From Chelydra serpentina (Eukaryota > Chordata > Testudines > Chelydridae): 64,000 bases of DNA. The position numbers were made by a program, and so were the translations under genes. The stretch covers positions 1,116,001 to 1,180,000 of the forward strand of contig JBAIAC010000020.1 of NCBI GenBank assembly GCA_037349315.1. The letters are read 5' to 3'. Positions 24,401 through 33,650 of the stretch are shown in pieces; position 1 is the first letter of the stretch; every line of letters begins with the position of its first letter. A model generated the notes under the pieces. It saw only the letters and a program-made list of their open reading frames with translations. It did no database searches and was not told where the DNA came from.

Positions 24401-26051
24401 TGTGCCTCCGCTGCCCATGTGTAACCACAGGCTGGTCTGATGGCACAGGGCAGGGTTGGGAGAATAACTCCCATGAGCATGGGCAGCACTAGGGGGCTAT
24501 GTAAGTAGGTAGATAACAAGAACTTAGATCCACTGATGTCCCCAGGGGGACCCCACTGCTGGGGATGGGCGGGGGCAGGAGGTGATGGCTTATCTGGGGG
24601 TGGGGTTGGCCCTGCATGTCCTCTGCTGTCCCTTGTGTTAGCGTTCAGCAGGCTGCTGTGAGGTGGGACGTGAGCTGAAACACCCACAAAGCACATGATG
24701 GTACTGAGCTAAACACAGGCCCCAGGGGCAGCGGGGCCCACCCAAGAATCACAGAAGCTTCTCAGACCCCTTTGCTGAGGTGGGAATGGCTCATCCTCCC
24801 ACCCCCACCCCCAGGCCCTGTGCCGGAGAGACACAGAACAGGTCATCCCTAGCCAGAATAGTCTCTCTCCTGTCCCACTGGCCCTGGTGTCTCTGTGGCA
24901 CTGGCTGTGTGGGGATGGGAGAGGATGAGGTGCTGGGTGGATGTCCCCAGGGGGTGCTGGGTGCCTAGTGGGGGCCGGGCTGCAGGGGGCTCTCCCAAGG
25001 AGCAGCACTTACCCCACTGCTTTGTGCTAACTCTCTCCCCAGATGCCGCCATCGGCCAGTTTGGTGCAGCCAGGGTGAGTCGTGGTGTCGGCTGAATCCT
25101 GACCGTGAATTTCAGGCTCAGGATCTGGGACATCCCAGCAGGAATTTTTGCCATGAGACACTGTCCAATGCTGGAGCACAGCAGGACTGACCCCAGCACT
25201 GAGGGTGTGAGCCGGGATTTGCATCCCTCTCTGTCCTGCTGGCCTCAGACATTGTAATGCAGAAGAGATCCCTGTGATTGCCTGGTCTGTGCTCCTGCAG
25301 AGTCTCACCCAGCTATTCCTGCGTCCCACCCAAAACTTCTGCCACTGCAATTATTACTTTTAACTACCCATGAAAAAGACAAGATTTCTCTGTCCCTCTG
25401 CCCAGTTTTCTATCTCTACCCGCTCCTGCCTCTGTACTTGAGCTGACTGAAATTTTTCGAACAAAAAGACTTTTCTGTAAAAAAATTAGGATTTTTTCTA
25501 ACATGAAAATTTCCACCCAAAATTGCCGGATTCCTTTGAAATTTTCTATTTTGTTTGCAAAAATTTGGTGAACATTTATATCAAAATGAAAATAAGAAAG
25601 AAAAACTTGTAGCACCTTAGAGACTAACAAATTTATTTCAGCATAAGCTTTCGTGGGTTAATACCCACTTCAAAGTGGTTGTTAAATTATTTGTTTACTG
25701 AAAACAAAAACATTATAATTATTTTGATAAAAAATGTTAAGAATTCTGATAAATTAATGGCAAATTGTGTAAAAATAAAAAATGGATCCAATCCATTTGA
25801 ACCAACCAGTGAGATGCAAACAAATCCACATATTTTTTTCAAAATTGTTTCTCTATATTCTGACCAGCTGTTTTGCAGGTAGCTCCCTTCAAAGGGCTAT
25901 TCTGCTGAGGTGTCAGTCTCTCTCTGTTGGAGTTTGGGGGTTAGCAGAGAAATAACAGGATTTTATTTTTGTTTTAAAGATTCCTCGGGTGCAGGAAAAC
26001 GAAACTGAAACATACGCCATCATAGGGAAAGTCCGTGGCAGGCCCAGCTAA
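15400..26051 (+). CDS. Gene 1: single-Ig-domain ITIM receptor, nine exons (whole gene)
   Basis: Predicted type I membrane receptor of 231 residues. Exons: 15400-15421, 16376-16414, 17717-18004, 18763-18834, 21578-21667, 22271-22295, 22637-22692, 25043-25074, 25980-26051. All introns have GT/AG ends; phases run 1,1,1,1,1,2,1,0 and the frame stays open to TAA. Seen: signal peptide (1-13 or so), Ig domain (about 24-116, Cys45 and Cys91), stalk, helix at about 148-168, tail with ITIM I196-H-Y198-A-A-I201 and Y220 in ETYAII. Known: a two-exon signal peptide plus phase-1 Ig exons is typical of leukocyte Fc-receptor and KIR/LILR-type genes, and ITIMs recruit SH2 phosphatases. Inferred: inhibitory receptor on leukocytes, ligand unknown. 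No charged residue lies in the helix, so adaptor pairing is not expected. I cannot name an orthologue; FCRL-like or LRC-like are both possible. Confidence 0.8.
16376..16414 (+). CDS. Gene 1 exon 2: second signal-peptide exon, 39 nt
   Basis: Acceptor TGTCTGGTGCAG, donor GTGAGT, phase 1 at both ends. Encodes (C)[12 protein letters not shown](G). The length and the TxQExCSSPG pattern are shared with the gene 2 exon at 43266-43304. KIR/LILR-type genes have a 36-nt exon at this place, and Fc receptor genes 21 nt. Confidence 0.75.
16943..17412. mobile_element. miniature inverted-repeat element in intron 2
   Basis: Ends read TCTGCCTTCACTGCAGAG on the left and GCTGCAGTGAAGACAAGCCC on the right, which are inverted complements. 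Internal text CCAGTTATCCACACTCGG suits a DNA-element remnant. No coding frame. Confidence 0.55.
17443..17694. mobile_element. second miniature inverted-repeat element in intron 2
   Basis: Ends ACATCTACGCTCT and ATGTAGATGTACCC are inverted complements. It contains CTAAAAATAGCAGTG, a motif also found at 32187-32215. It stops only about 20 bp before the Ig exon. Confidence 0.5.
17717..18004 (+). CDS. Gene 1 exon 3: immunoglobulin domain
   Basis: 288 nt, phase 1 to phase 1, acceptor TTTCTTGTTGCAG and donor GTGAGT. B-strand GDSVSAQC45, C-strand VIFC59QDGKEI, F-strand SSGQFRC91MY. The usual C-strand Trp is replaced by the IFC motif, and Cys59 is an extra unpaired or alternatively paired cysteine. 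N-glycosylation sequons occur at N32 (NSS) and N114 (NVT). The D/E-x-x-x-Y-x-C F-strand tyrosine corner is modified. Confidence 0.85.
18160..18620 (+). mobile_element. CR1-type LINE 3' end in intron 3
   Basis: The plus-strand frame at 18081-18533 carries the conserved CR1 C-terminal region: [38 protein letters not shown] and [19 protein letters not shown]. It ends with the repeated GATTCTATG. Young and intact-looking relative to others here. Confidence 0.85.
18763..18834 (+). CDS. Gene 1 exon 4: Ser/Asn-rich stalk
   Basis: 72 nt, phase 1 to 1, acceptor TTTATTTCCCAG, donor GTAAAT. Encodes about 24 polar residues ([15 protein letters not shown] core), as expected for a membrane-proximal stalk. 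Confidence 0.7.
19285..19690 (-). mobile_element. CR1-type LINE 3' end, antisense, intron 4
   Basis: Matches the sequence at 63688-64000 (AGAAAGGACCATTATGATCATC, CCACCCACTC, CCTTCC-GACCCCAAATATGGC). Another CR1-type piece follows directly. Confidence 0.65.
19699..20370 (-). mobile_element. CR1-type LINE 3' coding end, antisense, intron 4
   Basis: A 294-codon minus-strand frame includes the CR1 C-terminal region: [69 protein letters not shown]. The part upstream of about 20370 in that frame is AT-rich repeat, not CR1. Confidence 0.85.
20371..20620. repeat. AT-rich palindromic repeat (one of several copies)
   Basis: Rich in GAAAATTTT and its complement and ends near CTAACCAGCTCTG. Similar AT-rich blocks lie at 25440-25570, 35480-36200, 37040-37590, 38450-38850, 46990-47350, 52600-52910, 53420-53660 and 54690-55200. 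No gene in them. Confidence 0.4.
20805..21000 (-). mobile_element. CR1-type LINE 3' end, antisense
   Basis: Begins ATCATAGTGTCATAGAAATG and continues GGCTGGAAGGGACCTCGAGAGG, the antisense form of the CR1 3' untranslated region. Confidence 0.7.
21578..21667 (+). CDS. Gene 1 exon 5: transmembrane helix
   Basis: 90 nt, phase 1 to 1, acceptor TCTGGTTTTCCCAG, donor GTAGGC. Encodes GGRLRPE, then a hydrophobic run from [14 protein letters not shown] to LIYLLV, then KK as a stop-transfer signal. There is no Lys, Arg, Asp or Glu inside the helix, unlike adaptor-pairing activating receptors. Confidence 0.8.
22271..22295 (+). CDS. Gene 1 exon 6: basic juxtamembrane segment
   Basis: 25 nt, phase 1 to 2, acceptor TTTTTGTTTCAG, donor GTAGGA. 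Encodes ASKRRCP, a basic cytoplasmic anchor. Very short, so its call rests on frame continuity. Confidence 0.6.
22637..22692 (+). CDS. Gene 1 exon 7: cytoplasmic tail, first half of ITIM
   Basis: 56 nt, phase 2 to 1, acceptor TTGCTTTTGACAG, donor GTAAGT. Encodes [18 protein letters not shown] plus the first base of the ITIM tyrosine codon, which is completed in exon 8. Confidence 0.65.
24160..24300 (+). repeat. MIR-like tRNA-derived SINE
   Basis: Contains GGATTTAATTCCTGGCTCTG and GTGACCTTAGGTAAGTCACTTA, close to the MIR core region. Lies in intron 7 of gene 1. Confidence 0.55.
25043..25074 (+). CDS. Gene 1 exon 8: second half of ITIM, 32 nt
   Basis: 32 nt, phase 1 to 0, acceptor CTCTCTCCCCAG, donor GTGAGT. 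Completes IHY198AAI and adds GQFGAAR. The gene 3 exon at 59014-59045 has the same length and phases. Confidence 0.7.
25582..25672 (+). mobile_element. Penelope-like terminal fragment in intron 8
   Basis: Same text as the end of the coding copy at about 2345-2435 (CTTGTAGCACCTTAGAGACT, AGCATAAGCTTTCGTGGG, ACCCACTTC). Single arm, no palindrome. Confidence 0.65.
25980..26051 (+). CDS. Gene 1 exon 9: terminal tail exon
   Basis: Phase 0 start after TTTGTTTTAAAG, stop TAA at 26049-26051. Encodes [24 protein letters not shown]220 has Ile at +3 but Glu at -2, so it is YxxI without a full ITIM or ITSM match. No clear AATAAA was seen in the next kilobase. Confidence 0.7.
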   Translation: MPRVQENETETYAIIGKVRGRPS

Positions 26052-27740
26052 CGCTCCGGCTTCTGAAACACACAGCCCAGCCTTCACCTGCTGCCTGCAT
26101 TGACTCTGAAATAGTGGGTGCTGAAGAGGCCAGTGGTTCCCGTATGGGCTAGTCGCTGAGTAGCCTTAGAACTTTGCAAAGTTTTAGGGAAAGTCTTTCT
26201 GCTCCATGTCTCTGTCTTCAGACCCGTCCATGCTCTTACCTGCTCTTCAACATATCAGCACTCTCTGTGTTCATTTCTCTAAGCCTCCCCCCATCCCTGC
26301 TCCCCTCTTTTGTCTGGAGTTTTACAGACACCAGGGCAGATGTCAGCATGTTTATTCCCATTGCAACAAATATGCAGTTTGAATTTGTGCAATGCTGATT
26401 CCTTCCTGGATGCTCAGGACTTCAGCTCCCCTCAAGAACAATGGAGTTCTGCGAAGCCATGGACCCCACGCTCCCCACAGGCCTGGGCCGGACAGGAGGG
26501 GGCTGGGTACAGAGCACAGGTTGGAGATGAAGTTCTCCAAACACCTCCTGATCCTCTGTGCGTGAAACCCAAGCAGAGAGTCCCTAGCGTTTGTCCCTCC
26601 GCAGCACATGGACAGCAGGGGCCTGATCTCAAAGATCTCATCCACCCAACTGGAAACTTCCTTGTGGAACCCTAATCCCAGTCCCAGACCAGAGCCAGTC
26701 TGGACAGAAACAGGCCCCATAGGCAGGGATGCTGCACAGCCCAGCAGCCTGGCAATAACAGGGAGCAGCAGGCTCTCCCCTCTCAATCTCTCTCCCTGCC
26801 CCCCAGCTGGTGCATCTCTTGGGCCTCCATGCTGCAGCTAGGGTCAGTTCCCCCTTCCTGGGCCCAGGCAGCCCCTCGTCACTGCCTGCTCCCCTCAGCC
26901 AAGGCTGCAGCTCCCCCAGTCCCTGGCCTGCCTCTGTGAGGTGCATGTGCAGCAGGGGGAGTCACTGATCCCCTGCCCAGGCCCAGGCTGTGGGGTTGCT
27001 GGGGAACCGCCCAGGACATTTCTGTCCTGGCCCAGCCGCCCCAGGGCTGGGGGTGAGGACATCCGGGCTCCCAACTGGCTTCCTGCTCCCCTCTAGATGG
27101 TGCCAGAGCCCCACTGCCCCCCCCCTCCATTTGTTGTGACCATCTCCTTCCACTCCTGGTTCTCTGTCAGGGCTTGTCTGAATCTCTTGTGTGGTTTGGC
27201 CTCTTTCCCTCCTTTCCTATCACAGGGCTCTCTGCCTGGACAGGCGCCTCTCACCCCCGCAGCCAGAGATCTTAGCTCTGAGCTATCACCTCAGGCCCAT
27301 AGACCCCACTCCCTTCCCAGAGCTGGGGACAGAACCCAGGAGTCCTGACCCCCCGCCCTGCCCCACTCTCTAGCCACCAGACCCCACTCCCTTGCAAATC
27401 CCAGAGCTAGAGTTAGGGGCTGTCCATAAATTACATAACACACAGTTTGGTGATTTTCAAGACTCCCCACACTTTGCAACACTGAAACAAACATGCAAAA
27501 TTAAGGACTAACCCCTGCCCAGCATTATGTAATTTATGAACAGCTCCATGAAACCCAGGAGTCCTGAGTCCCAGGTCCCCTCTTCTAACCCACTGGGTCT
27601 CACTCCCCTTTAGACCCAGGGATAGAACCCAGGACTCCTGGCTCCCATTCCTTCCCCGTTCTACCCTTAGACCCTACTCCCCTCCCAGAGCCAAGAATGG
27701 AAGCGAGACAGCCTGCTGCCTAATCTTAGCATCTAATTCT
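26052..27740. other. 3' side of gene 1 and unassigned sequence
   Basis: Presumed 3' UTR of gene 1 followed by dispersed copies of the phrase AGAACCCAGGAGTCCTGAC (27327, 27548, 27626). That phrase also occurs at 57280-57380 and 61400-61660, so it marks a dispersed repeat. No exon seen. Confidence 0.35.
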
Positions 27741-28220
27741 GAGGTCCCCAAACTGTGGGGCTTGCCCATGGGGGGTAGGAAGGGAACGCCACCTAGCCCT
27801 GGTCTGCACCCAGCTCTGCTCCGGCCCCAGCCCCAGCCATGGCCCCAGCTCCCAACCCCAGACCCACCCATAGCCTTAGCCCCCGATTGCGGCTTTTGCT
27901 TCTGGCCCCAGCACCAGTCCTGCCCCCAGCCTCAGCCCAAGGCCGTGGCTCCGCTACCAGCCCTGGCCCCAACCCTGCCCCCAGCCTTGTCCCCTGGCAG
28001 CGGCTCCATTCCCGGCCTGCTCTCAGCCCCAGACCAGCCCTCAGCTGCAGCCCCCTTACCCTGTCCACCTGACTCCCACCCTCTGCAGCCCTGCTCTTGG
28101 CCCCAACTCCGGCTCCAGATCCCAGGGGTGGGGCATGGACAAGGGTAAGGGAGTGGAGCCTGATGTAACTCCTAGACCCTGCTTTTTCTGTTTCCCTTTT
28201 GAATTAGCTGTGACAGTAAC
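27741..28220. mobile_element. hAT-type non-autonomous element, GC-rich
   Basis: Starts GAGGTCCCCAAACTGTGGGGC, similar to the start at 62441 (CAGTGGTCCCCAAACTTTT). Interior is CCAGCCC-rich and gives proline-rich chance frames. The right end is uncertain. Confidence 0.4.
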
Positions 28221-28431
28221 CATTTGAGGTGCAAATGTGGGACTCCGGCAGTCAGCTGAGCAAAGCTCAGCCCTGTGCTCTAGATAGCTCTGATAATGTA
28301 ACTGAAAGGCCAGGCGTGAGTTCAGGGCTATTCTTAGGATTTATGGGGCCCTATGCAGTATTATTAAACTGGTGCCCCTATGCCTGACAGCAGCCCAGGC
28401 TCACATGTGTATTTTAGATATTGTTAGGTAA

Positions 28432-28878
28432 AAATCAGCTTGTCCTACTTACCCCTCACTGCCCGGGTAGGGCGGAGTTGGTTTGGAACTCCAAAGCTGT
28501 CAGAGACCAAGAAAAGCAATGCACCAACACCAGTAACTTTGATCAAAGGGCTCGTACCCCCCTCAGGGGCATACGGCAACTTTATTAGTGACAAGCATCA
28601 GTATTTATAGTTTTAAGACAGAAGGAGGGGTACTGGGCAGCACGTGTTTTCCTCTGCATCATCTCAGGCTGACCTTGTTCAAACTGGTTTCTATAGTTAC
28701 TCAATTTAGGCAGAGCAGGAGTGGGAACACAGCAAGAATATTTGTACAAGATAAAAGGATTTAAGCAAGGTTGGGAGGAATTTATGACAGACCAGGAGAA
28801 ATTCACTGCAAGAGCCCCTCTTATCTAACAGCCCCATAACCCCAAAGGGCTGTGTCAGGCGAGAAGAATGACCTAACA
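28432..28878 (-). mobile_element. solo LTR of an endogenous retrovirus
   Basis: On the minus strand it starts TGTTAGGT and ends ACCTAACA, a perfect 8-bp terminal inverted repeat with TG...CA ends. Flanking ATAT on both sides is a 4-bp target duplication. Inside, on the minus strand, are CTATAAATAC (TATA box) and ACTAATAAAG (polyadenylation signal) in the right order. No viral gene is present, as expected after LTR-LTR recombination. Non-coding. Confidence 0.8.
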
Positions 28879-29365
28879 ATATGGGTGGCCTTTTGAAGGC
28901 TTTATTTAAAAAAAACTGTATGTCTGAAGATCCAAGCATTTAAGGCTAAAGATGAATACTCAGATTGTGCATCTAAAAATCTATGCAAGGATTTTTTAGA
29001 GATGTGATTTTATAATATTCAGAAACATACTAATGAAATATTTTTAAAGCAAATTTTAAACCAAGGTCCTGTAGACTAACATGTTCTGAGTAAATATTAC
29101 AGTAATGCACAACTGTTTTTGTCAGTACATTCAGAAAGTGACAGTATATAACTGGGGGTTGGCAAATGTCTGTTAAATGGCTTCATTACCACTTCAATAG
29201 CTCTTTAACAGTTTCAATGTTGTGCTACTAGGTCTGGCAGGCCAGAAGGCTTTTTCACTTTTAAGTACTGGAGGAAGACTCACCAGGCTGCAGCAGCCAG
29301 CTGTGGTGGGAGCCTGCAGGAAGGGTCAGAACAGGGATAGGAAGAGTCGGGAGTGTGGATACTAA

Positions 29366-29620
29366 GGCCTTGTCTACACTGGCAAGTTTCTGTGCAGTAA
29401 AGCAGCTTTCTGTGCTGTAACTCCCGAGGTGTACACACTGCCAAGACACTTAGTGCGCAGAAACTGCACAGTGGTAGCGCTCTAAAAAAAACCACCCCGA
29501 TGAGAGGAGTACAGCTTTCTGCATCAGGGGTACAGCACCATGGTACCAGTGTAGACACCTTGGTCGATTACTGTGCTGTGATTGGCCTCCGGGAGGTGTC
29601 CCACAATGCCTGGTCTCACC
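29366..29620. mobile_element. DNA-transposon end (Harbinger-type, inferred)
   Basis: Starts AAGGCCTTGTCTACACTGG and holds the inverted echo CAGTGTAGACACCTTGG at about 29546-29562. It directly precedes the SANT-type open frame below, so it is probably the 5' end of the same element. Confidence 0.5.
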
Positions 29621-29769
29621 TCTCTGGCCATCAGTTTGAACTCTACTGCCCTGCCCTCAGGTGACCAACCGTCATCCCTATCCAGTACATTCCTATGCAA
29701 ATTTGAAAGTCCCCTTCCTATTTGCTCAGTGATGCATGCAGTGGTCACAGTGCATCTTTCCAGGTGGTC

Positions 29770-31375
29770 ATGCCTGCTCCATGTGCCAGGCGATCCCCCG
29801 CTTCAAGCAATGATGAGCTGCTGGACCTCATCAGCATTTGGGGAGAGGAGGCTGTGCAGTCCCAGCTGCACTCCAGCTGTAGGAATTATGATACCTATGT
29901 GTAAGGGGACTGTTATCCCCTTACTAACATTCAGTGGGGGTGTTTTGATTGCTAGCTCCCAGTACCAAAAGGGGAAGGGTCGATGGGAAATCAGGACCCT
30001 GAGACTGACAGTCCCCAGGGGCAATGGAGAGAGACCAATGCTCTAGGTCAGCCTGATTGACAGGTCGGGCAGGTGAATCAAGGAGTCAGGAGGCCAGCGT
30101 GGATCCCGTCCTCCATGTGAGCTGAGAAGAGGGCAGAGGCCAGAGCTGAGCTGGGCCAGATCTAGATCCAGAGGGGCCAGAAAAGCAGGCCAGAGAGACA
30201 GACCTGCCCTGGGGGGAGAAGCTGCAGCAGCAGCCAGAGGGGCCAGGGCAGCAGCCCAGGGAGCTGGAGGCAGAGCAGCAGCAGCCGTGCTGAGGCAGAG
30301 GAGCTGGAGCTGAGGCAGAGGGTGGAGCTGGGGCTGGAGCAGTCCAGAGCTGGGTGCGGTGAGCAGCTGGGGAGAGCGAGGGGGACCCTGGGCAGTGGGC
30401 CCAGCACAGGGGACGCCTCAGCCAAGAGGCCCTGCAGGCCAGACGTGCAGGGGGATCTAAACCCCGACAGGGCGGGGGCAACGCTGGGAAGAAGGGTCCT
30501 GCCACCCAGAGCCTGCGAGCGTGTGGCCACCGCCAGAGCAAGTGTCTAAGCCTCAGCGTCCCTGCAGCACAGCCAGGGGCTGAGAAGGAGCCTGGGACTT
30601 ACAAAGGAACAGACTGAACTGCCCTGACATTTCAAAGACACTGTTGTGATGTTCCCTGCCACAGAGTGGGGCGATGTGTTTCATTTAACCTTTCCCATTT
30701 TTCCGTATTCATTTAAAACAAATTAATTGTTGATTAAATAATTTGCATTTGCTTTAAGTTGTATGCAATGATCAGTGGGTCAGGGAAGCATCCTGTTCAG
30801 AGAGAGTACCCTGGAGTGGGGACACCCTAGCCCCTGACCTAGGTGACCACAGCAAGGTTGGGGGTCAAGCCCCCCAGGAATCCTGGGCCCAGCCTTGTTG
30901 GGGTTACGAGGACTCTGCCAGACAGGAGAGTGCAAGGGGAGTCCTCGAGGGCAGGGAGGCCTCTGGGTAAAGGAGGTGGGAGCAAGGACTCAGATCCTTC
31001 CACTAGCCCATTTCACGGGGGTAGTGCAGAAACGAGGAAAGTTCCCCACAATAGCGGGACTATTCCCCCGCTTACATACGGACAGATTTCATGATGCATG
31101 ATAGAAAGGGGCCATGACCGGGACACATTGCAGTGCAGGGTCAGAGTGAAGGAGCTGCGGAACGTCTACCACAAGGCGCGGGAGGCAAACCGCTCCGGTG
31201 CCGCGCCCACAAGCTGCCAGTTCTACAAAGAGCAGGACGCGATACTCAGTGGTGACCCCACCTCCACTGCAAAGGCTCCTGTGCATACTTCTGTGGCTTG
31301 CGCGCCCGTCGAGAGTGGACCGGGCCAGAGTGTCAGCTGGTGTAAACCAACATTGCACCACTGAAGCTGATGAAG
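29770..31375 (+). pseudogene. Harbinger-type Myb/SANT DNA-binding ORF, split by an LTR
   Basis: Left part, about 29770-29899, reads NDELLDLISIWGEEAVQSQL and ends RNYDTY; right part, 31081-31364, reads MIERGHDRDTLQCRVRVKEL, then NVYHKAREANRSG and CQFYKEQDAIL. This is the order of the Myb/SANT-like domain of PIF/Harbinger accessory proteins. The two parts are separated exactly by the LTR at 29900-31076, and a stop precedes the right part, so no intact protein is made. Trihelix-like domain naming is from family knowledge. Confidence 0.7.
29900..31076 (+). mobile_element. solo LTR-like element, copy 1
   Basis: Starts TGTAAGGGG and ends CGCTTACA (TGTAAG/CTTACA inverted ends). Flanks TATG and TACG look like a 4-bp target duplication with one change. 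Shares its 3' half with 55348-56248 in order (ATCAGTGGGTCAGGGAAG, CCTTGT-GGGTTAC-AGGACTCTG, AGTTCCCCACAAT). No coding frame of a retrovirus. A DNA element is the alternative. Confidence 0.6.
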
Positions 31376-31425
31376 CTGTCTTGATTTACACCAGCTGGGG
31401 ATCTGGCCCCGGGTGCAGATTCCTG
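31320..31425. repeat. palindromic dispersed repeat
   Basis: TCAGCTGGTGTAAACCA and TTTACACCAGCTGGGGATC are inverted arms. Related copies are at 16631-16720, 54395-54450 and 59785-59900. Confidence 0.5.
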
Positions 31426-31679
31426 CAGCTCTCCCTTTAGCAGAGTGACGGGACATACCCCACAGTAGCCAGGGTGCCAGCGAAGTCCCAGCCTATAACA
31501 GATGCTCCACGTGGACAGTCAAAGTGAGTCCCTGGGTTCTGGGTGATCAACAACAGCTGTTCTTAGCTCAGGGAGGCTGTGAAATCTGTTACGGTCCTGC
31601 CCTCACTCAGGGCCTTCCCTACAAACACACACTTCCATATTGATTCACTTGTTTCTCCCATCAGGAGGTGAGTGGAGGG

Positions 31680-31910
31680 GTCGCTGTTAGTTATACCTAG
31701 CTTTTACACAGCAGTTTTACTAAAAGAGCACTTTCCAAAGGGTGGGAGTATCATAATCTCTGTTTTATGGGTGAAGAAACTGAGGTGTAGGGATGGAAAA
31801 TGACTTGCCTAAGGTCACCTGGCAGGTTAAGGGCAAAGGTGGGACGCAAACCCATGATCCTATAGATCCAATCAAGTGCACTAGCCACTAGACCATGCTG
31901 CCTTCCTTCT
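31680..31910 (-). repeat. MIR-like SINE, antisense
   Basis: GGTGAAGAAACTGAGGTGTAG, ACTTGCCTAAGGTCACCTGG and CAAACCCATGATCC follow the antisense MIR order. A related antisense copy sits at about 33840-33960. Confidence 0.55.
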
Positions 31911-32210
31911 GTTAGTTAACACTCTTCCTGGACAGCATGTATTGTAATAAGGCTGTTCCCGTGTGTCAGTTCAATAAACTACGAGCTGTTGCCACCTGGA
32001 CTCCTGTGGGGTTGTATCTTACTGCATAAGTAGGTCCCTGGGTTTCAATGTGGAGTAAAGTATCACGCAGCGGGGAAAAGGGGAGCAGAATCTGAGCCCA
32101 CAGGATACGTCTACACTTCAGTAAAACTTCCACTGGAGTGAGTCACAGAGCCCTGGTCAACTGGCTCGGTCTCACAGGTCTCGCGCTTCGGGACTAAAAA
32201 TAGCAGTGTA

Positions 32211-32386
32211 TAGGGTTGTCAACCCTCCAGGATTGGCCTGGAGCCTCCCAGAAGCGGCATTGATCTTCTGGTGACCACTGAAAGCAATCCAGGAGATTTT
32301 AATAGGATATTTTAATAAAATGACATTACATCATGTTGGGGGGAAAAATCTCCCGGAATAACTTCAGTCAGATTTGGCAACCCTAG
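32211..32386. mobile_element. miniature inverted-repeat element
   Basis: Ends TAGGGTTGTCAACCCT and TTGGCAACCCTAG are inverted complements. No coding frame. A remnant of another element with GTCTACACTTC lies just upstream at 32105-32210. Confidence 0.6.
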
Positions 32387-32389
32387 TTC

Positions 32390-33650
32390 CCACTCGGCTG
32401 GAGGCTGGGCTCTGGGACCCTCCTGCCTCACCAGGTTTTAGCTGCTGGTATGAGCACCCCTGTGGCAGTAGGCTAAGGACCAGGGGGCAGGGCAGAGATA
32501 AGGAGCACCTGGAATTGCTGCCTCCAGCCGGGCAGTAACTGGGAGGATTAAAGGGGAGAGCCAGCAAAAGCCTCTGCTTGGTGTCAGATTCTCCAGTCTG
32601 TGTCACTGCTGCGATTAGCCGCTCACAGCTTCTCTTCCGGGGGCAAAATTTTCTCATGGGCTGCAGCTCACCCATCAGCAAAATCCAGCCCACCCACTGC
32701 CCACCCTCCTCCCCATCGCCAGTGCTTCAGGCCAGAGGGCTCACTCCTCCGGACGGAGTTTCACAGGTATTTAGGCACCTAGAGATGCAGATTGGGGCCT
32801 ACTGGGAGTTTGAAAAGCACTGTGTGTCTAACTCCCATTGAAGTCAACTGGAATTAGGAGCCTAGATGCTTTTATGAATCTTTTTATGATGCTTTTATGC
32901 TTTTATGATGCTTAGTGAAGTGCCCATCTGCAGTTATAAGTGCCTAAAAACCTGTGACTATCTGCCCCCAAGTGACTGGCACAAGGACACACAGGATGTC
33001 TGTGTCAGAGCTGAGAGCTGAACCCAGACTTTCTGGGTCCCAAATGAATGTTTTAGGCACAAAGATCATCCTGCTGATGAATATTAATGATAAATAGCAT
33101 GATCCAGCAAGCGGGCACGCTGTGAATTCCTTTGGGGCTCCACACTACACCCAGGACAAAAGTAGGCTCTAGATCGAGTGTTAAGGCAACACTTATTTGA
33201 AAGACAACATTAAAATTTCATCTCAACAATGTAAATTTGTGAAAGTCCAGATTTCGCAGCTCTGCCAATATTGGCACACTGGAAAAATTTAATTCCCACC
33301 CCCACCCCCCAAAAAAACCCTTTAAAATGGGTTATAAATTAAACTAGCTTGTTATAACCCCCCTCTCCTGTGCCTATGGTAGTTTTGGGTGGTTCCCACA
33401 CAAATTGGACAGTAAAACTGCCTAATAAATAGGCCGTATGAAAAAGGAAAAAGAACAAGTAAAATGTTTGCAGAGTACCTGGTGGAGAGATTTCCCAAAG
33501 TGTAAAACACTACATGGCAGTTTGAAACTTGTTACATCACACATATTTCACTCCAAAAGAGCAGCTTTCTTCAAAGAAGGATAGTTGTCAAATCATTGCC
33601 ACTGAAATATATATGAATGGAAACTAATATACATGTTTTCAGGCTAGTCT
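32390..33650. other. unassigned sequence
   Basis: No convincing exon or element. A short direct repeat of TTTTATGATGC lies at about 32870-32910. Confidence 0.3.

Noticed and set aside
27762..28148. 128-codon proline-rich frame
   Set aside because: Product of a CCAGCCC-rich repeat with open frames on both strands.
29271..29320. Possible 30-nt exon on the minus strand (GSHHSWLLQPG) with good splice signals
   Set aside because: Phase 1 at both ends but no similarity to any exon of genes 1-3, and it borders a DNA element. Judged chance.
32430..32470. 28-nt minus-strand segment between AG and GTGAGG, same phase pattern as gene 1 exon 6
   Set aside because: Sequence unlike exon 6, weak donor, and no helix exon before it.
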